The notes under the pieces are model-generated. The model made no database searches, had not been told where the DNA came from, and saw only the letters and a program-made list of their open reading frames with translations. 64,000 nt of DNA from Gemmatimonas sp. UBA7669 (GTDB taxonomy: Bacteria; Gemmatimonadota; Gemmatimonadetes; Gemmatimonadales; Gemmatimonadaceae), in the NCBI RefSeq assembly GCF_002483225.1, contig NZ_DLHL01000061.1:1-64000 (forward strand), in the 5' to 3' direction. Positions 28,401 to 36,755 of this stretch are shown piece after piece. How positions within the stretch are numbered: position 1 is the first letter of the stretch; every line of letters begins with the position of its first letter. The position numbers and the translations under genes are program-made.

Positions 28401-29803
28401 TGCTTGTGGATGGTCAGAACCGTCCCATCATCGTCACCAACGATGCCTATGGCACGGGTGGTACGCCGTCGCTGGCGGCCAGCATGCAGAACGCGCCCAA
28501 CTACCAGGGCTTCGTGGTGCAGCTGCGCGACTCGGCCAGCGCCAACGGCTTCCGACTCATTCCGAGCCAGCTGAATCCGCTCACGGGCGCGGCGCGCGAG
28601 TTCAACTTCACGGTGCGCGGTGAGGGCGATACGCTCACGGCGAACGCGCGGCAGTTCACGCCGTTTGTCGGCGCCATCACCGGTGCCAACCGGCCGGTGC
28701 GTGGCGGTCGCTACGAGATCACTTGGCAGACCGACCCCTGGGGACCGCGGGCGCCGTTCCGTCTCGACCCGGTCACCGATCTGCAGGGCACGGTGAGCGC
28801 GTCGCTGGCGGATGCCACGGCGCGTGCCACGAACGTCTCCAGCACGGCTGCGGCCGACGCGGCGCTGGTGGGCCGCACGCTGCGCCGGGCGCGGGTGCCG
28901 TTCACGGTGAGCTTCACCAGCAGTGAAGGCCAGACCTACCCGGTGCGCGTCGCGGCCCTGCCGCGTCCGGCGGCCACGGGCAACACGCGACTCCTGGGTT
29001 CCGGCAATGACACGGTGCGTGTGGCCGTGCCCGACTCGGTGTGGCTGCCTGGTGACACGCTGGTGCTGCTGCACAGCATCGAGCGCGACTCCACGGTTGG
29101 CACGGGAGCGACGGCCTTCGTGGTCGTGGGTCCTCGCACCATCGATGGCGCCACGGTCAATGCACCAATCGCCATCCAGAAGGACTCCGTTGGTGCCCGC
29201 ATCGCGGTTAACTGCGCGACGACGGGCCTCAGCCGACCGGCCGCCGACGTCGTGACCTGCAACCCGCTGGTGCTGCTCTCGCGTGGCGCCACGACGCCGG
29301 GCAACCAGACCAGCGAAACCCTCGCCGGTGGCTATCTGCCCATGCAGCCGGGTTGGAAGCAGGTGTTTGAACTGACCCGTACGCTCGACCCGCGCTCGGT
29401 CATCCGCTTCACGGCCACGCCGTTCTCCACCGCCAACGCGGTGACCAAGGACGAGCTCCGCCGCGTGAGTGTGGTGCCCAATCCGTACCTCGTGCGGTCG
29501 AACAACGACCTCATGGGTACTTCGGACCGCAACACCACGCCGCAGATCCACTTCATCGGCGTGCCGCCCGAAGGCACCATTCGCATCTACTCGGTCTCCG
29601 GCCAGTTCCTCCAGGAACTCAAGTGGACGGCGTCGGACTTGCAGCTCAGCGGCAACGACCGACCCAACGGTGACCTGGCCTACAACCTGCGCACCCGTGA
29701 GGGTCTCGAACTGGCCTCCGGTCTCTACCTGTACGTCCTCGAGGCCACGGGCCCGCAGGGCGGCAATCAGGTGCAGCGCGGCAAGTTCGTGATCTTCCGC
29801 TAA
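25439..29803 (+). CDS. Very large secreted protein with T9SS-like C-terminal tail
   Basis: A 1454-aa secreted protein. It has a signal peptide (residues about 1-36, ending VSAQ). The long body is rich in Gly, Asn, Thr, Ser and aromatic residues with no enzymatic motif I recognise. A possible metal-binding DWDYNKDGVPDTI is near residue 540. The last ~110 residues have VVPNPYLVRSN, GTIRIYSVSGQFLQELKW, and ASGLYLYVLEA, ending GKFVIFR. This is the form of the T9SS type A sorting/FlgD-like beta-sandwich. The gene starts 14 nt after the TonB receptor and ends 10 nt before the PorV-like gene, whose family in Bacteroidota handles T9SS cargo. Surface display is therefore likely; the function is unknown. 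Confidence 0.82.
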   Translation: MPNVSNTAAFGRRAWRASLMAAGAALAGLVPAQVSAQLFTRPATPVTHLDSLRADGSIKRVPLAPPGSGFNLFAAEDIAVGTFRSTGGLRGGFANQGGPVPYNQGGGVIATHWMGGNGGYVFFEQGFVMAAGRSAYNKILAANPAIRFMRGAQGYTFHFWNTATPPDTRRIGAADGQFGQIFAGVTGAADGSCRDDVQSAGANWGSQTLVAMKDCPVTWPSAGFGGKRVIPDTVWRNTFAANPTAFRWDDWKIPASRQSQDFLGTQSLFGYMSDYYREQRLRYGNVVPGQSGAPQVDGFPLGIWMRVDGWQFGAPATRNAQFYQVTMVNKSAEVYGVPIDYDSLYFGLGPGFLMGGAGQYAYPYVDIKNSTIYYTKSNTSGNCSATYPRRYENTTFSGCLSTADRFGRGVYAATWLKSPLGDFRNKLFTNPESPYYAPNHPNRGDTIMVNHMHANQFGFLSQNWTRSSRAGFGMLSSKEDDFLDGRLATDFAVNDFLYMFRPEDWSGSLPTTLADTKYPKFAPSGTINPKTGQPFGDWDYNKDGVPDTISMQGCGRQGCADIYSDTVAGGYDNRLGNIGNTVSAGPFALRANDTTQFLWAFSWTPDSLSMRQNIEGIIASYLGNYDGPEPYSVASGRIAGTAGSAINYTVSSAALIDSTIGSDAVATTGAQITLRFPQINPVDPYFLRLLNRIRQDSAAGDANVRRILRYNPGLLQRLFDRANDNLAAVYVFKSCDNGQSFTQTSGNSATCTAAPTRSVDNGVNPFPWRPLTTSNYTNGIPQTATYTETVQAGRNYIYSFVTRSRGFADFRIVDTSATGGFTVTDLTTALRIPTDTINSALSISGPSVVNVYMPISDVAGKSYATIDTATLGGTATQQVAFSAVNNNITGNTKMYFGNRFIVRKTIDTLTSAATTQVVAQWVLPRAAASPTATPVANFVASERTFQGNLNIPARVGTAEVAGTFRSISGSSRVFVDTLTSPTGRPGFLLVDGQNRPIIVTNDAYGTGGTPSLAASMQNAPNYQGFVVQLRDSASANGFRLIPSQLNPLTGAAREFNFTVRGEGDTLTANARQFTPFVGAITGANRPVRGGRYEITWQTDPWGPRAPFRLDPVTDLQGTVSASLADATARATNVSSTAAADAALVGRTLRRARVPFTVSFTSSEGQTYPVRVAALPRPAATGNTRLLGSGNDTVRVAVPDSVWLPGDTLVLLHSIERDSTVGTGATAFVVVGPRTIDGATVNAPIAIQKDSVGARIAVNCATTGLSRPAADVVTCNPLVLLSRGATTPGNQTSETLAGGYLPMQPGWKQVFELTRTLDPRSVIRFTATPFSTANAVTKDELRRVSVVPNPYLVRSNNDLMGTSDRNTTPQIHFIGVPPEGTIRIYSVSGQFLQELKWTASDLQLSGNDRPNGDLAYNLRTREGLELASGLYLYVLEATGPQGGNQVQRGKFVIFR

Positions 29804-29813
29804 CGGAGCGTCG

Positions 29814-30923
29814 ATGCACACCACTCGCATGATCAAGGCGCTCGGCGCCCTCTCCTTCCTTCTGGGCGCTCAGCTGAGCGCCCAGGGGCCGGGAGGCATA
29901 CTTCCCACGCCGCAGGACACACCCAATCGTCAGGGTACCCGCGGCGCCAACTTCCTCCACATCGGCATCGGCGCCCGCGGCGGCGCCATGGCCGGCTCGG
30001 TGGGCTCCACCATTGCCGGCCCCACGGCCTGGTACTGGAACCCGGCCGGTGCGGCCACGTCGGAAGGGTTTGATCTCACGGCCGGTCGCCAGAACCTCTA
30101 CGGTGATCTCGGCCTCGGGCAGACCTACGCGGCCGCTTCCATTCCGCTCATCGGCGGTGTGGTGGGCCTGAGCCTCAACACGCTCAACTCGGGCAACATG
30201 CTCCGCACCACGGAGCAGAACCCGTTTGGCGAGCGTCTTGGCGGATCGAGTTTCTCCTGGACGTCCACGGCGCTCTCCATCGGATACGCCAAGCGCATCA
30301 CCGACCGTCTGTCGGTCGGCTTCCAGGGCAAGTACATCACCGAAGGCATCACCGACGTGAGCACCAGCTGGGTGGCCTTCGACGTGGGCACGCAGTTCAA
30401 CACGGGTCTCTACGGCCTCGTGCTGGGTGGTGCCATCCAGAACGTGGGTGGCCAGTCGCGCGCCGACGGTGCGTTGCTGACCCGCTTCATCCAGACCGGT
30501 GACGGCACGCAGATTCGCGAAAACCGCCGCGTGGCGTTCTATACGGCGCAGACGGAAATCCCGGTGGAATTCCGTCTCTCGGTGGGCTCGGACCTCCTGG
30601 GCACGAGCAACTCACTGTTCGGTGGCGCCGGTGGCAAGCATCTGCTCAACGCGGAAGTCTCCATCAGCGACGCGACCGACTACTCCACGCAGTATGGCCT
30701 GGGCGTTGAGTACGGCTTCCGCAATACCGTGTTCCTGCGCGGCGGCAAGCGCTTCTACAACGACGATCGCTGGGTGGGCGGCAGCGCCGCTACCTACGGC
30801 ATGGCTGGTGGCTTCGGTCTGCGTGTGCCGCTCAAGGGTCGTGCGCTCAAGTTCGACTACTCCTTCCAGAACGCCGGCGCGCTGCAGAACATCCAGATCT
30901 TCTCCCTCGAGGTGACGCGATGA
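29814..30923 (+). CDS. PorV/PorQ-family outer-membrane protein
   Basis: A 369-aa FadL-like beta-barrel of the PorV/PorQ (UPF0164) family. It has a signal peptide (LSFLLGAQLSAQ), then RGANFLHIGIGARGGAMAGS and TAWYWNPAGAA, the diagnostic 'WNPAG' turn of the family. Alternating strands follow to the end. In Bacteroidota PorV shuttles cargo of the type IX secretion system to the attachment complex. The position right after a protein with a T9SS-like tail supports the same role. The 3' end overlaps the next ATG by 4 nt (ATGA). Confidence 0.87.
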   Translation: MHTTRMIKALGALSFLLGAQLSAQGPGGILPTPQDTPNRQGTRGANFLHIGIGARGGAMAGSVGSTIAGPTAWYWNPAGAATSEGFDLTAGRQNLYGDLGLGQTYAAASIPLIGGVVGLSLNTLNSGNMLRTTEQNPFGERLGGSSFSWTSTALSIGYAKRITDRLSVGFQGKYITEGITDVSTSWVAFDVGTQFNTGLYGLVLGGAIQNVGGQSRADGALLTRFIQTGDGTQIRENRRVAFYTAQTEIPVEFRLSVGSDLLGTSNSLFGGAGGKHLLNAEVSISDATDYSTQYGLGVEYGFRNTVFLRGGKRFYNDDRWVGGSAATYGMAGGFGLRVPLKGRALKFDYSFQNAGALQNIQIFSLEVTR

Positions 30924-31627
30924 AGCGGCCGCTCCTTGCTCTCGCCATGCTGGCCCTCGGGGCCGGCGTGGCCGGGGCCGGTGTGGCCGGCGCCCAGGTC
31001 ACGCCCAAGCGCTTCGCCGTGGTCACGCGTCTTGGGGCCATTTCCCCGGAAAAGGCCGCCAGTCAGGAAACGGCGGGTGTGATCGGCCTTGATGCCGAGT
31101 ACGCCTTCAACAAGTACTTCGGCCTTGGCACCGCGCTCGACATCGGGCGCGGCAACACGCGCCGCGAAGACTTCGTGCAGCGTCTGCGCTTCGGCAATCC
31201 GGCGGTGGCTGGTGGCGACACCATCTACTACCAGCAGCTCGGTCAGCCGGTCAACACGCTCAACCTCACCCTGTTCGGTTCACTGCGCGTTCCCGGCAAG
31301 GTGTCGCCGTACGCGGTGGGTGGCGTGGGTTCCTACGTGCTCATCATGGACGCGCTGGCCAACGGCTCCACGCGCTACATGAGCGGCATGTCCCTCACCG
31401 GCGGCGCCGGCGTGAACATCAAGTTCAGCGAACAATACGGCATCCAGTTTGACGTGCGGGCGCTGCAGTTCCAGAACTTCGAGCGCGCCAAGCTCGATCC
31501 TTCGGATGGCCGCTTCCCGAACAACTGGTTCCCGGAAGATCTGCCCACACCGCCGGCGGCCAAGAACTCGGTGCTCAACACGACCTTCACCCTCGGATTC
31601 CGGTACGTGCCGGGGGCGGGCAACTGA
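30920..31627 (+). CDS. Outer-membrane beta-barrel protein
   Basis: 235 aa. The signal peptide contains a GAGVAGAGVAGAQ repeat. The body is an eight- to ten-stranded OmpA/OmpW-like barrel (FAVVTRLGAISPE, GLGTALDIGRGN, YAVGGVGSYVLIMDAL, MSLTGGAGVNIKFSE, FTLGFRYVPGAG). It overlaps the PorV-like gene by 4 nt, so it is coupled to it. It probably belongs to the same surface complex; the exact role is not evident. Confidence 0.82.
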   Translation: MKRPLLALAMLALGAGVAGAGVAGAQVTPKRFAVVTRLGAISPEKAASQETAGVIGLDAEYAFNKYFGLGTALDIGRGNTRREDFVQRLRFGNPAVAGGDTIYYQQLGQPVNTLNLTLFGSLRVPGKVSPYAVGGVGSYVLIMDALANGSTRYMSGMSLTGGAGVNIKFSEQYGIQFDVRALQFQNFERAKLDPSDGRFPNNWFPEDLPTPPAAKNSVLNTTFTLGFRYVPGAGN

Positions 31628-31630
31628 TCG

Positions 31631-32740
31631 ATGACGACCACGCACAAGATTCTCCTCGGTCTCGCATCGGCGGCCGTACTCGCCGCCTGTGAAGACACCC
31701 GATCGGTCACCACGGCACCCGGTGGCGGTTTCGGCTACGGCGTCACGCTGGGCAAGCCCGCTGCCGCGAACGTGCCGCGCGGCAGCATCCGCTTCCCGGT
31801 CGCAGGCCGCTTGGCGTCGGCCAATCCGGCCAACGACTCCATTGTCGTGGAACTGCTCACGGCGGACACACTGGCCGCTGGCGCGCAGTACGTGGTGTGG
31901 GCGGCCAACGACTCGGCCACGCGCTTCGTGCGTCTCACGGGCACGCTCACGGTGACCCGTACGGACACGACACAGAACCAGGCGGGTGACCTGGTGTTCA
32001 GCACCAGCACCACCACACGCAACAGCGTGAACGGTTGGGGGGTGGGCGGACCAAACGTCCGCGTCCGATTCCGCGCCTTCCGCGCCGGACAGGCTGGTCT
32101 GGCCAACACGGACTCGATCGGTCAGATCATCGTGTCCACGGAAACCGGCACGGTGGGCACGGCGCCTGGCGTCATCCGCAGCGTATGGGGGCGTTTCTCC
32201 GAAGCCGCCTCCAGCGTGACGGCCATCCGCTTTGGCACCTGGGGGCGCAGTCTGGCGCAGCAGCGCCTTTTCACGCTGAGCGGTGCATCGCCGGGCTTCG
32301 TCGCCAATCCCACCATCACGCCGCGCGGTCGCGTGGAGTTGCGTGAGGGTGTGGTGGTGGCCATCGACTCCAACTACTTCCGTCCGCCGGTGGGCTACTA
32401 TTACGCCATGTTTGCGGTGAAGGTGGATTCGCTGTCCAACCGTCCCATCGACACGCTGTATCTTGGCGTGCGGACGGGGCCGGCGCCGGAGCGCGCGTCG
32501 ATGTTCGATGCGGACTCCGATGCGTCGCTGTCCATCAACGATGTCATCTTCGCCATGAACCAGCGGGTGAAGCTCGACACGATCTCCGGTGCCTCGGGTA
32601 CGCTTGGCCCGTCCGAGCGTCCGCTCAAGGAGTTCGGCTTCATCAACGTGACGCTGCAGAGCAAGGCGGCGCCGCAGGGCGTGATGGGGTCGGGGATCAT
32701 CATGCAGGCTGCGTTGCCGCCGAGCATTCGCGGGCGGTAA
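31631..32740 (+). CDS. Surface lipoprotein of the PorV operon, function unknown
   Basis: A 369-aa lipoprotein. The signal peptide ends in LAAC at about residue 20, followed by EDTRSVTTAPGGG. The body is beta-rich with TLTVTRTDTTQNQAGD and GTWGRSLAQQRLFTL. Near the C-terminus SMFDADSDASLSINDVIF resembles a dockerin/EF-hand-like calcium loop. It starts 3 nt after the barrel gene and is the last of five genes; the operon then ends in a strong terminator. I do not recognise a named family. Confidence 0.78.
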   Translation: MTTTHKILLGLASAAVLAACEDTRSVTTAPGGGFGYGVTLGKPAAANVPRGSIRFPVAGRLASANPANDSIVVELLTADTLAAGAQYVVWAANDSATRFVRLTGTLTVTRTDTTQNQAGDLVFSTSTTTRNSVNGWGVGGPNVRVRFRAFRAGQAGLANTDSIGQIIVSTETGTVGTAPGVIRSVWGRFSEAASSVTAIRFGTWGRSLAQQRLFTLSGASPGFVANPTITPRGRVELREGVVVAIDSNYFRPPVGYYYAMFAVKVDSLSNRPIDTLYLGVRTGPAPERASMFDADSDASLSINDVIFAMNQRVKLDTISGASGTLGPSERPLKEFGFINVTLQSKAAPQGVMGSGIIMQAALPPSIRGR

Positions 32741-32760
32741 GGCGCGGTTGGGTAACGAGG

Positions 32761-32801
32761 AACGGCCCGGATGCGATGAGTGTCCGGGCCGTTTTCCTTT
32801 G
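32761..32801 (+). terminator. Rho-independent terminator of the PorV operon
   Basis: AACGGCCCGGA (32761-32771) pairs with TCCGGGCCGTT (32783-32793) in an 11-bp stem followed by TTCCTTTGTTGT. Confidence 0.9.
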
Positions 32802-32832
32802 TTGTGATTGGGGCCTTCGAACCACAGTCGCC

Positions 32833-33008
32833 ATCCACTGCTGTGCGCTCTGGGCTGTGGGCTATGGGTGTGAGTGGATCGAGGGCGAGATCACGCGATC
32901 CATGGCACCGGTGTCTGACTACTGCGCCGAGATGTCGTGGATCGCGTGATGCATGACGCCAAACCACCCACACTCATAGCCCACAGCCCAGAGCGCAAAG
33001 CAGTGGAT
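32833..33008. repeat. 176-bp nested inverted repeat
   Basis: Outer arms of 45 nt (32833-32877 and 32964-33008; beginning ATCCACTGCT on each strand) match at 42 of 45 positions. Inside, GATCACGCGATCCATGGCA (32889-32907) faces TGTCGTGGATCGCGTGATGC (32933-32952), a second stem. It lies between convergent operons and has no coding capacity, so it is a MITE- or cruciform-like element. Confidence 0.8.
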
Positions 33009-33028
33009 CGCCGCCGCTGTTGAACGAC

Positions 33029-34318
33029 CTATTTCTGCTCCACCCGAATCATCTCCTGCCTCCCCCGATCCCCCACCCACATCTTCCCGTTCAAATTTCG
33101 CACCAACGTCGCGAACGGAAACTGCCGACTCGAATCAATGATCCGCGGCTCGGGACTGAGCGCAATCCGATAGACCCCATCCACGCCACCTGCGGCATAC
33201 AGCGTGTCGCCCAGGAACTCCACGTCGAACACAAAACGCGGCTCGCCCACCATGCGCAGCGGGCTGATGACGCCGCCGCCCTGTGTGGCGCTTAGTGACG
33301 CCCGCGGATACACGAGCAAGCCCGCATCGCCCAGAGCGATGGCGAGATAGTTGCTCCCCACTGCCACCCGGCGTGCGCCGGGCGGTATGCTCAGCGCATC
33401 GCCGCTGCGCAGTCCCTGTTCGGTGACGGTGATGGCGGTGAGTGACGAATCGGTCGTGGCCCACCAATGGTTGGCACGAGCGTCCCAGATGAGTGAATTC
33501 ACCGGCAGTGGTGTGACAAGCGTGTCGGTCACCGCGCTTTGCCCCTCGCGCATGAGTCGCAGCGTGCTGCCCGATGCACTCAGCACCGCGCTGCCGTCGC
33601 TGGCCAACGCCGACACGGCGCCATCACTGACCCGCCGCGCCGGTCCGGTCAGCAGCGGGGTTTCGAACAGCGCCGTGCCCGTGCCAAGTACAATGGCCGA
33701 GCGTGAAGGCAGCAGCGCCACCTGACGAATGGCGCGCAAACCGGCCGCACGGCGCGCCGTGGCCGCAGGCTTGGCCAGCCGCGTGTTGAGCACCTGCACG
33801 CCGCTGTCGCTCGCTACGACGAACAGGGAGTCTGCGGCTTCGGCCCAGTTGGGTGGCGAGAGCAGCGGCGCCGCCAGCGTGCTGAACTCCACCGTGTTGC
33901 CTTCGCGCGGTGTGAGCGCGATGCGTTGGGTCTCGAGCTCACGGGCCAGAAACAGTCCCGCAATGGCCCCGGTAATGGTGAGATAGGGCAGCGCGCAGTC
34001 GAGTGGCTCGCAATTGCTGCCGCGCTGTCCGCCCTCACTTACCGCCCAGTACCCCATGGCCAATCCGGCACCGGTCGCGGCACCAAGCACCGTGTACTTG
34101 GCCAGGCGCGAACCGGACACCTTGCCCATGCTGGTGCGGGTCGCGATCTCACTGCGTTGCAAGCCCGACGGTGCGTCCTGCGCAGGCAGTGCCGTCAAGC
34201 CAGTCGACAGGGCGAGCAGGGCGCCCGCCATGGCCAAGGTGGCGCGCGGCGCATTGCGCTGGGTCGCAGCGCTGCGAGCGGCCACAACGGGGGAGGGAAG
34301 GCGGCAGGACATACTCAT
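33029..34318 (-). CDS. Exported beta-propeller-like protein, function unknown
   Basis: 429 aa. A long signal region (MAGALLALSTGLTALPAQ) is followed by an apparent second hydrophobic helix, LAKYTVLGAATGAGLAMGYWA, and a third, LPYLTITGAIAGLFLARELE. About 280 residues of repeated short beta-blades follow (DSLFVVASDSGVQVLNTRL, AVSALASDGSAVLSAS, GVDGVYRIAL, GKMWVGDRGRQ), as in WD40/NHL propellers. ATG at 34318 follows the stop of the GWxTD gene by a few bases with GAGG in front, so the pair is an operon. No catalytic residues were seen. Confidence 0.75.
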   Translation of the reverse strand: MSMSCRLPSPVVAARSAATQRNAPRATLAMAGALLALSTGLTALPAQDAPSGLQRSEIATRTSMGKVSGSRLAKYTVLGAATGAGLAMGYWAVSEGGQRGSNCEPLDCALPYLTITGAIAGLFLARELETQRIALTPREGNTVEFSTLAAPLLSPPNWAEAADSLFVVASDSGVQVLNTRLAKPAATARRAAGLRAIRQVALLPSRSAIVLGTGTALFETPLLTGPARRVSDGAVSALASDGSAVLSASGSTLRLMREGQSAVTDTLVTPLPVNSLIWDARANHWWATTDSSLTAITVTEQGLRSGDALSIPPGARRVAVGSNYLAIALGDAGLLVYPRASLSATQGGGVISPLRMVGEPRFVFDVEFLGDTLYAAGGVDGVYRIALSPEPRIIDSSRQFPFATLVRNLNGKMWVGDRGRQEMIRVEQK

Positions 34319-34322
34319 GACC

Positions 34323-36614
34323 TCATGGGCGGGCAATGGAAAATTCGCGTTGGGATGACGTGGTCCGTCCACTGACCTGGTCGGTCACGTTCACGGTCAG
34401 TCGATACCGTCCCGACGGAGAGGTACCAAGACCGAGCGTCAGGAGTTCCGGCAGACGGCGACGGTTCTCCGGCGTGGCCGGTGCCTCACGGGAAAAGCGC
34501 AGGGCCAGCTTGTCCTCGCCCACCGCCGAGAATCCCACCAGGTCAGCCACGCCGCCAAAGAAACGCGCCATGGGGTCGCGGCCGCGATCGATCGACAGCA
34601 CCGTGACCTGCACCTCGATCTCATAGCGCAGGCGCTGCTCGGCGTTGGACGCGAGGCCGTAGAGCTCCCAGTACAGGCTGAAGGTATCGCGCGGTGCGAT
34701 GCTGAGCGCACCGAGCGGTTGCACACCCATCTCGTTCCAGCGCGCCGTACGCGACGCGGCGCTGGCCGTGTTGGTCAAACGCCGCGCGAGCATCAAGTCG
34801 CTGGACACCAGCGTCCGGGCCAGCATGGCCGAGTCACTGCGCAGTGCCGGCAAGTCGGCCTGCGCACGTGCGCCAGCCACGTCGAGATCCGTATCCACCG
34901 CTTCGAGTCGCAGTCGCGTATCGCGCGCCGGGACGTGTAAGGTCCACTGCCTATACAGCGGTGTCGTGGCGGGTATCTGCACTCGTGCGCTGGTTTGCGA
35001 GGTCATGCGCAGCATGCCTGGCGGTCCGCTGCGCAGTTGCAATGACAGCAGGCCCACATCCACGGGGGCGTCGGCATAGAGCCGTTCAATGGGCACGTCA
35101 CCGGCAATCACCACTTCCATGCTGTCGGGACGCGCGCCGGCAAAGCGCGTCACCTGCACGGGAATGCTGTCGGTGCGCGTGGCCAACGCCAGGTTCTCGA
35201 GCGCGAACGGGTTCACTTCGCGTTGCGCCTCGGCGTGGTCGCGATAGTTGCCCGCGAAGTAAGCGTAGTTGAAGGCGGGCGGTCCCGTGAAGACGAAGTC
35301 CAACTTTGCACGCGGGTAATGCCACACCGTCATGACGCGGCCCAGCGCATCGCGCGCGTCGATGTTGACCTGCGGCGAGAAGGTGGCAATGACGGGTGGC
35401 TCGCCATACCGCGCGAGAATGAGCGCACGATCGGTGCGCCAACCGGACTGCCTGGTGTCCTCGTCGGTGTAGTGCAGGTCGGCGTAGGCCATGCGCGAGA
35501 GAAACTCGAGTCGCGCTTCATTTTCCGGGGTGGCCAGCAGCGGGTCGGCGGCCTCCCAGTATGCGCTATCGGTTCGCGCCCGCTCGTCGGGCGGCAGTCC
35601 GGCCACACGCACGGAATCGCCCTTGCGCACAATGCGTCCGAGATCGAGAAACTCGCTGCGCTCGGCCGGCAACATGCGCGCGATGGCCAACGTGAAGTGA
35701 CTGTCGGCTTCGGCCAGTCTGTTCAGTCGAAAGGCCGCGAGGCCGGCCGCCATGTAGGCCCGATAGCTCGCCGCCACGGCGCCCGTCGGATGCAATTGCA
35801 ACGTACTGCGCACCAGCGCCAGCATTTCGTCATAACGCCTCTGATCGTAGAGCAGATCGAGCAGCGCCGTGAGGCTGCGCAGATCATCCGCGCTGAAGCG
35901 CAGCGCCTGCCGGAAATACTCTTCGGCCTCGTAGCGATCGGTGTTGCCGGCGTCCTGAATGGGAATGGACAGTTGCTCAAGAAACTCGCGCGTGTAGTTG
36001 GGCAGCACGAGTGCCTGCAGCGGGTCGAAAATGTTGGGTCCCGTGTACAGGCGCCGGTCGCGCCCGGTGAGGTAGCGACGGCGCTTCACCTCACCCAGCT
36101 CACGATTGGCCTCCACGACTGAGGCGGTGTCTCCGGAGGCCGCGGCAATGCCAAGGGCGCGTTTGAACAGCCGCTCGGCCTGCACGCGCTGAAGCGGCGA
36201 GCGCAGCAGCAGCCGCGCCAAGGCCAGCTGATAGCGCGGGTTGCTGCCGTCGAGATCCGCCGCGCGATTGAGCAGCCGGGCTGCAATGAAGCGTTCGGGC
36301 GCATCGCTGAAATTGAGACTGGCCTTCTGCATGAGCAGCAGGCCGCGCCAATACAGCGCCTCCGTGTCGCGCGGCGATTGATCGGTCGCGCGTTCGAGCA
36401 GATCGAGGGCCGTTGCCGTGTCACCGCGATCGGCCAGGGCCCGCGCGTCTCGTACCAGTGCTTCGGTGGGACGGGGCGCACGCGGGTTCGCGATCAGGGC
36501 GGCAGAACGCGTGGTGTCCTGCGCGATGAGGCCGGAGGGCCAGCCACTCAGGCCCAGCAGGCCGATGGCGGCTGCCAACCGCACGAGGGCGGTGGCATGA
36601 AAGGGGAGAAACAC
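34323..36614 (-). CDS. GWxTD-domain protein with TPR-like N-terminal region
   Basis: A 763-aa exported protein. It has a signal peptide (VRLAAAIGLLGLSGWPSG) and TPR-like helices to about residue 350 (TALDLLERATDQSPRDTEALYWRG broken across repeats, NPRYQLALARLLL). The GWxTD domain is at about 385-500 (SGWRTDRALILARYGEP). A C-terminal beta-rich region ends LTVNVTDQVSGRT. GWxTD domains are found mostly in Gemmatimonadota, Acidobacteriota and similar phyla, with no established function. The start is GTG at 36614, with AGGA directly before it, which is unusually close; the true start may be slightly downstream. Confidence 0.85.
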   Translation of the reverse strand: MFLPFHATALVRLAAAIGLLGLSGWPSGLIAQDTTRSAALIANPRAPRPTEALVRDARALADRGDTATALDLLERATDQSPRDTEALYWRGLLLMQKASLNFSDAPERFIAARLLNRAADLDGSNPRYQLALARLLLRSPLQRVQAERLFKRALGIAAASGDTASVVEANRELGEVKRRRYLTGRDRRLYTGPNIFDPLQALVLPNYTREFLEQLSIPIQDAGNTDRYEAEEYFRQALRFSADDLRSLTALLDLLYDQRRYDEMLALVRSTLQLHPTGAVAASYRAYMAAGLAAFRLNRLAEADSHFTLAIARMLPAERSEFLDLGRIVRKGDSVRVAGLPPDERARTDSAYWEAADPLLATPENEARLEFLSRMAYADLHYTDEDTRQSGWRTDRALILARYGEPPVIATFSPQVNIDARDALGRVMTVWHYPRAKLDFVFTGPPAFNYAYFAGNYRDHAEAQREVNPFALENLALATRTDSIPVQVTRFAGARPDSMEVVIAGDVPIERLYADAPVDVGLLSLQLRSGPPGMLRMTSQTSARVQIPATTPLYRQWTLHVPARDTRLRLEAVDTDLDVAGARAQADLPALRSDSAMLARTLVSSDLMLARRLTNTASAASRTARWNEMGVQPLGALSIAPRDTFSLYWELYGLASNAEQRLRYEIEVQVTVLSIDRGRDPMARFFGGVADLVGFSAVGEDKLALRFSREAPATPENRRRLPELLTLGLGTSPSGRYRLTVNVTDQVSGRTTSSQREFSIARP

Positions 36615-36755
36615 TCCTGAAAGTTAGTGCGCATTCGTGATTCCGGACACGGTGTATGTGACGAATGGGCATGGAACCGGGGGGGAGTGATCACGTAGAA
36701 TGCGCAGGGAGCGCGCCGACCGGCGCGTCCTGACCGCTTCACGCAAGGAGACTTC

